Shown: piece after piece, positions 5,101-6,122 of the stretch | Layout: every line of letters starts with the position of its first letter | Numbering within the stretch: the first letter of the stretch is position 1 | Assembly (NCBI GenBank): GCA_029933495.1 | Contig: JAOZOC010000216.1 | Span: forward strand, 1 to 6,122 | Direction of reading: 5' to 3' | DNA from: Bacteroidales bacterium | GTDB lineage: Bacteria > Bacteroidota > Bacteroidia > Bacteroidales > JAADJA01 | Length of the DNA stretch: 6,122 bases | The notes under the pieces: generated by a model | Databases searched by the model: none | What the model was told of the DNA's origin: nothing | The model's input: the letters and a program-made list of their open reading frames with translations, nothing else | Position numbers and translations under genes: made by a program

Positions 5101-5192
5101 GTAAGGAATAAGGATTATGCGGATAATTTTGCAAAAAAAACAGACCTGATATTCATTGCTTCTTAAAACTTACAATGCATACGTTTTTATCC
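5101..5192. other. Intergenic remainder downstream of the yfcE-like gene
   Basis: This short stretch holds the degraded continuation of the right repeat and an A8 run (T-tract in the minus direction, near 5133-5140). I see no stem before that tract strong enough to call an intrinsic terminator for the DUF4293-yfcE transcript, and no gene. Confidence 0.45.
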
Positions 5193-5684
5193 TCACCTTT
5201 TAAACTCAACTATCTCAAGGTCTTTTATCTGCTTTCCGTCAATTGTAAAACGAACAAAGGTTATTACTTTGTGCAGGCCGGATTTCCCTGCGGCACCGGG
5301 ATTGATATGAAGTAGTTTATATTTATTGTCATACATAACTTTCAGAATATGAGAATGTCCTGAGATGAAAAGTCCCGGTTTTTCTTTTGCTATCAACTCA
5401 CGGACTGCGGGTTGGTATCTGCCAGGATAACCACCGATATGGGTCATCAGCACTTTAACATCTTCACATTTAAAAATCTGAAATTCAGGATATACGATTC
5501 GTACCTCGTGGGAATCTATATTGCCATAAACGGCCCTTAGTGGTTTGAAAGCAGCGAGCTTATCGGCTGTTTCAATATTCCCGATATCACCGGCATGCCA
5601 GATTTCATCACACTCTTTCAAGGACTTAAACAACCCGGGATGAAGAAATGTATGGGTATCTGAAATTAAACCGATTCTCTTCAT
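5193..5684 (-). CDS. YfcE/MJ0936-type metallophosphoesterase
   Basis: A 163-residue calcineurin-like phosphoesterase of the small YfcE class (Metallophos_2), full length. The two-metal site is complete: SDTH (8-11; Asp9, His11), HAGDIG (30-35; Asp33), GNIDS (54-58; Asn55), MTHIGG (80-85; His82) and SGHSH (108-112; His110, His112). NPGAAG (128-133) is the usual C-terminal family signature. No signal peptide or membrane segment is present, so it is cytoplasmic. Relatives hydrolyse phosphodiesters in vitro; the physiological substrate is generally unknown. It begins 24 bp after the DUF4293 stop, so the two genes are probably one transcript. The sequence is normal and appears to be core genome. 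Confidence 0.93.
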   Translation of the reverse strand: MKRIGLISDTHTFLHPGLFKSLKECDEIWHAGDIGNIETADKLAAFKPLRAVYGNIDSHEVRIVYPEFQIFKCEDVKVLMTHIGGYPGRYQPAVRELIAKEKPGLFISGHSHILKVMYDNKYKLLHINPGAAGKSGLHKVITFVRFTIDGKQIKDLEIVEFKR

Positions 5685-5708
5685 TAATAGTTTTTTCGAT
5701 AGTTAAAT

Positions 5709-6122
5709 CTACCTGAGTCTGTCAGCCGACCTTACGAGTTTCTCATCTTTTCCGGTATAAATATTTGCAAGGAAAAGAAATACAATGGAAATTAAGGGAA
5801 GATAAGCTCCATATTCATAAGTAACAACCGAACCTGCATTATCCATCATCCATTGCGGATATCCGAATAAAATCCCAACTACAAGAATTACAATAAGAAG
5901 TATATTAAATCTGTTAAGTCTCAATTGCAGCACACGATTTTTAAATTTAAAGATAGTAATTCCGGCAATGATTATTATCACCGAATTCATAATGGTAAGA
6001 GGCATTGCTATCATCCTGCTCATATCCATACTGCTGTCAGGGGTCATATTTTTCATCTCAGTTAAGAATAGTTTATAGTAGCTCAAATCTGAAATAAAAA
6101 TGGCAAGAGGAGTAAAAAACAA
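5709..6122 (-). CDS. DUF4293 family membrane protein, 5' end outside the window
   Basis: The 137 visible residues are the C-terminal part of a Bacteroidota-specific DUF4293 integral membrane protein. The frame is open to the window edge; the first visible codon is TTG and full-length members begin with a first membrane helix only partly seen here, so the true start lies beyond 6122. Visible hydrophobic segments are about 1-11 (end of helix 1), 37-58 (PLTIMNSVIIIIAGITIF), 72-89 (FNILLIVILVVGILFGYP) and 105-122 (GAYLPLISIVFLFLANIY). The family hallmarks are KNRVLQLRLNRFNILL (61-76) and the terminal DEKLVRSADRLR (126-137). The function is unknown. It is the strongest taxonomic marker in the window and precedes the yfcE-like gene by 24 bp. 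Confidence 0.93.
   Translation of the reverse strand: MFFTPLAIFISDLSYYKLFLTEMKNMTPDSSMDMSRMIAMPLTIMNSVIIIIAGITIFKFKNRVLQLRLNRFNILLIVILVVGILFGYPQWMMDNAGSVVTYEYGAYLPLISIVFLFLANIYTGKDEKLVRSADRLR

Overview
The window is AT-rich and every supported gene lies on the minus strand. It most likely comes from a member of the Bacteroidota. Three things point there: a DUF4293 membrane protein with its characteristic C-terminus (KLVRSADRLR); promoter-like -7 boxes of the form TAnnTTTG in front of several genes; and A/T-rich start regions without clear Shine-Dalgarno sequences. The genus cannot be named from the sequence.

Layout, from the right edge in the direction of transcription: the 3' part of a DUF4293 gene (cut by the window end) and a complete YfcE-type metallophosphoesterase look like an ordinary chromosomal gene pair. 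Beyond them the region becomes accessory. A stand-alone HNH endonuclease (4165-4935) sits between two same-orientation copies of a 62-bp repeat (3755-3816 and 5039-5100, 59/62 identical) whose weaker similarity runs on for about another 65-95 bp. Between the left repeat and the HNH gene is a gene-free stretch rich in hairpins (3931-4109). Next come a KilA-N gene broken by an internal deletion, a class II Fic adenylyltransferase with a C-terminal winged helix, a small DUF6508-like protein, and finally a three-gene hip operon (HTH regulator, detached HipA N-terminal domain, HipA-like kinase) that runs to the left edge.

Working picture: this is a small defence/toxin-antitoxin island next to a housekeeping gene pair. 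The hip genes match the tripartite HipBST architecture: HipB as DNA-binding protein, HipS as the detached N-subdomain that acts as antitoxin in the E. coli O127 system, and HipT as the Ser/Thr kinase with a SIS motif in its N-terminal loop. The Fic gene has a well-formed promoter whose -33 box is covered by a repeated, partly palindromic element, which suggests negative autoregulation. The most useful things to follow up are the repeat-bounded HNH unit with its unexplained structured segment, the Fic operator array, and the hip operon as a Bacteroidota HipBST. No CRISPR array, tRNA, rRNA or intact transposase was seen.
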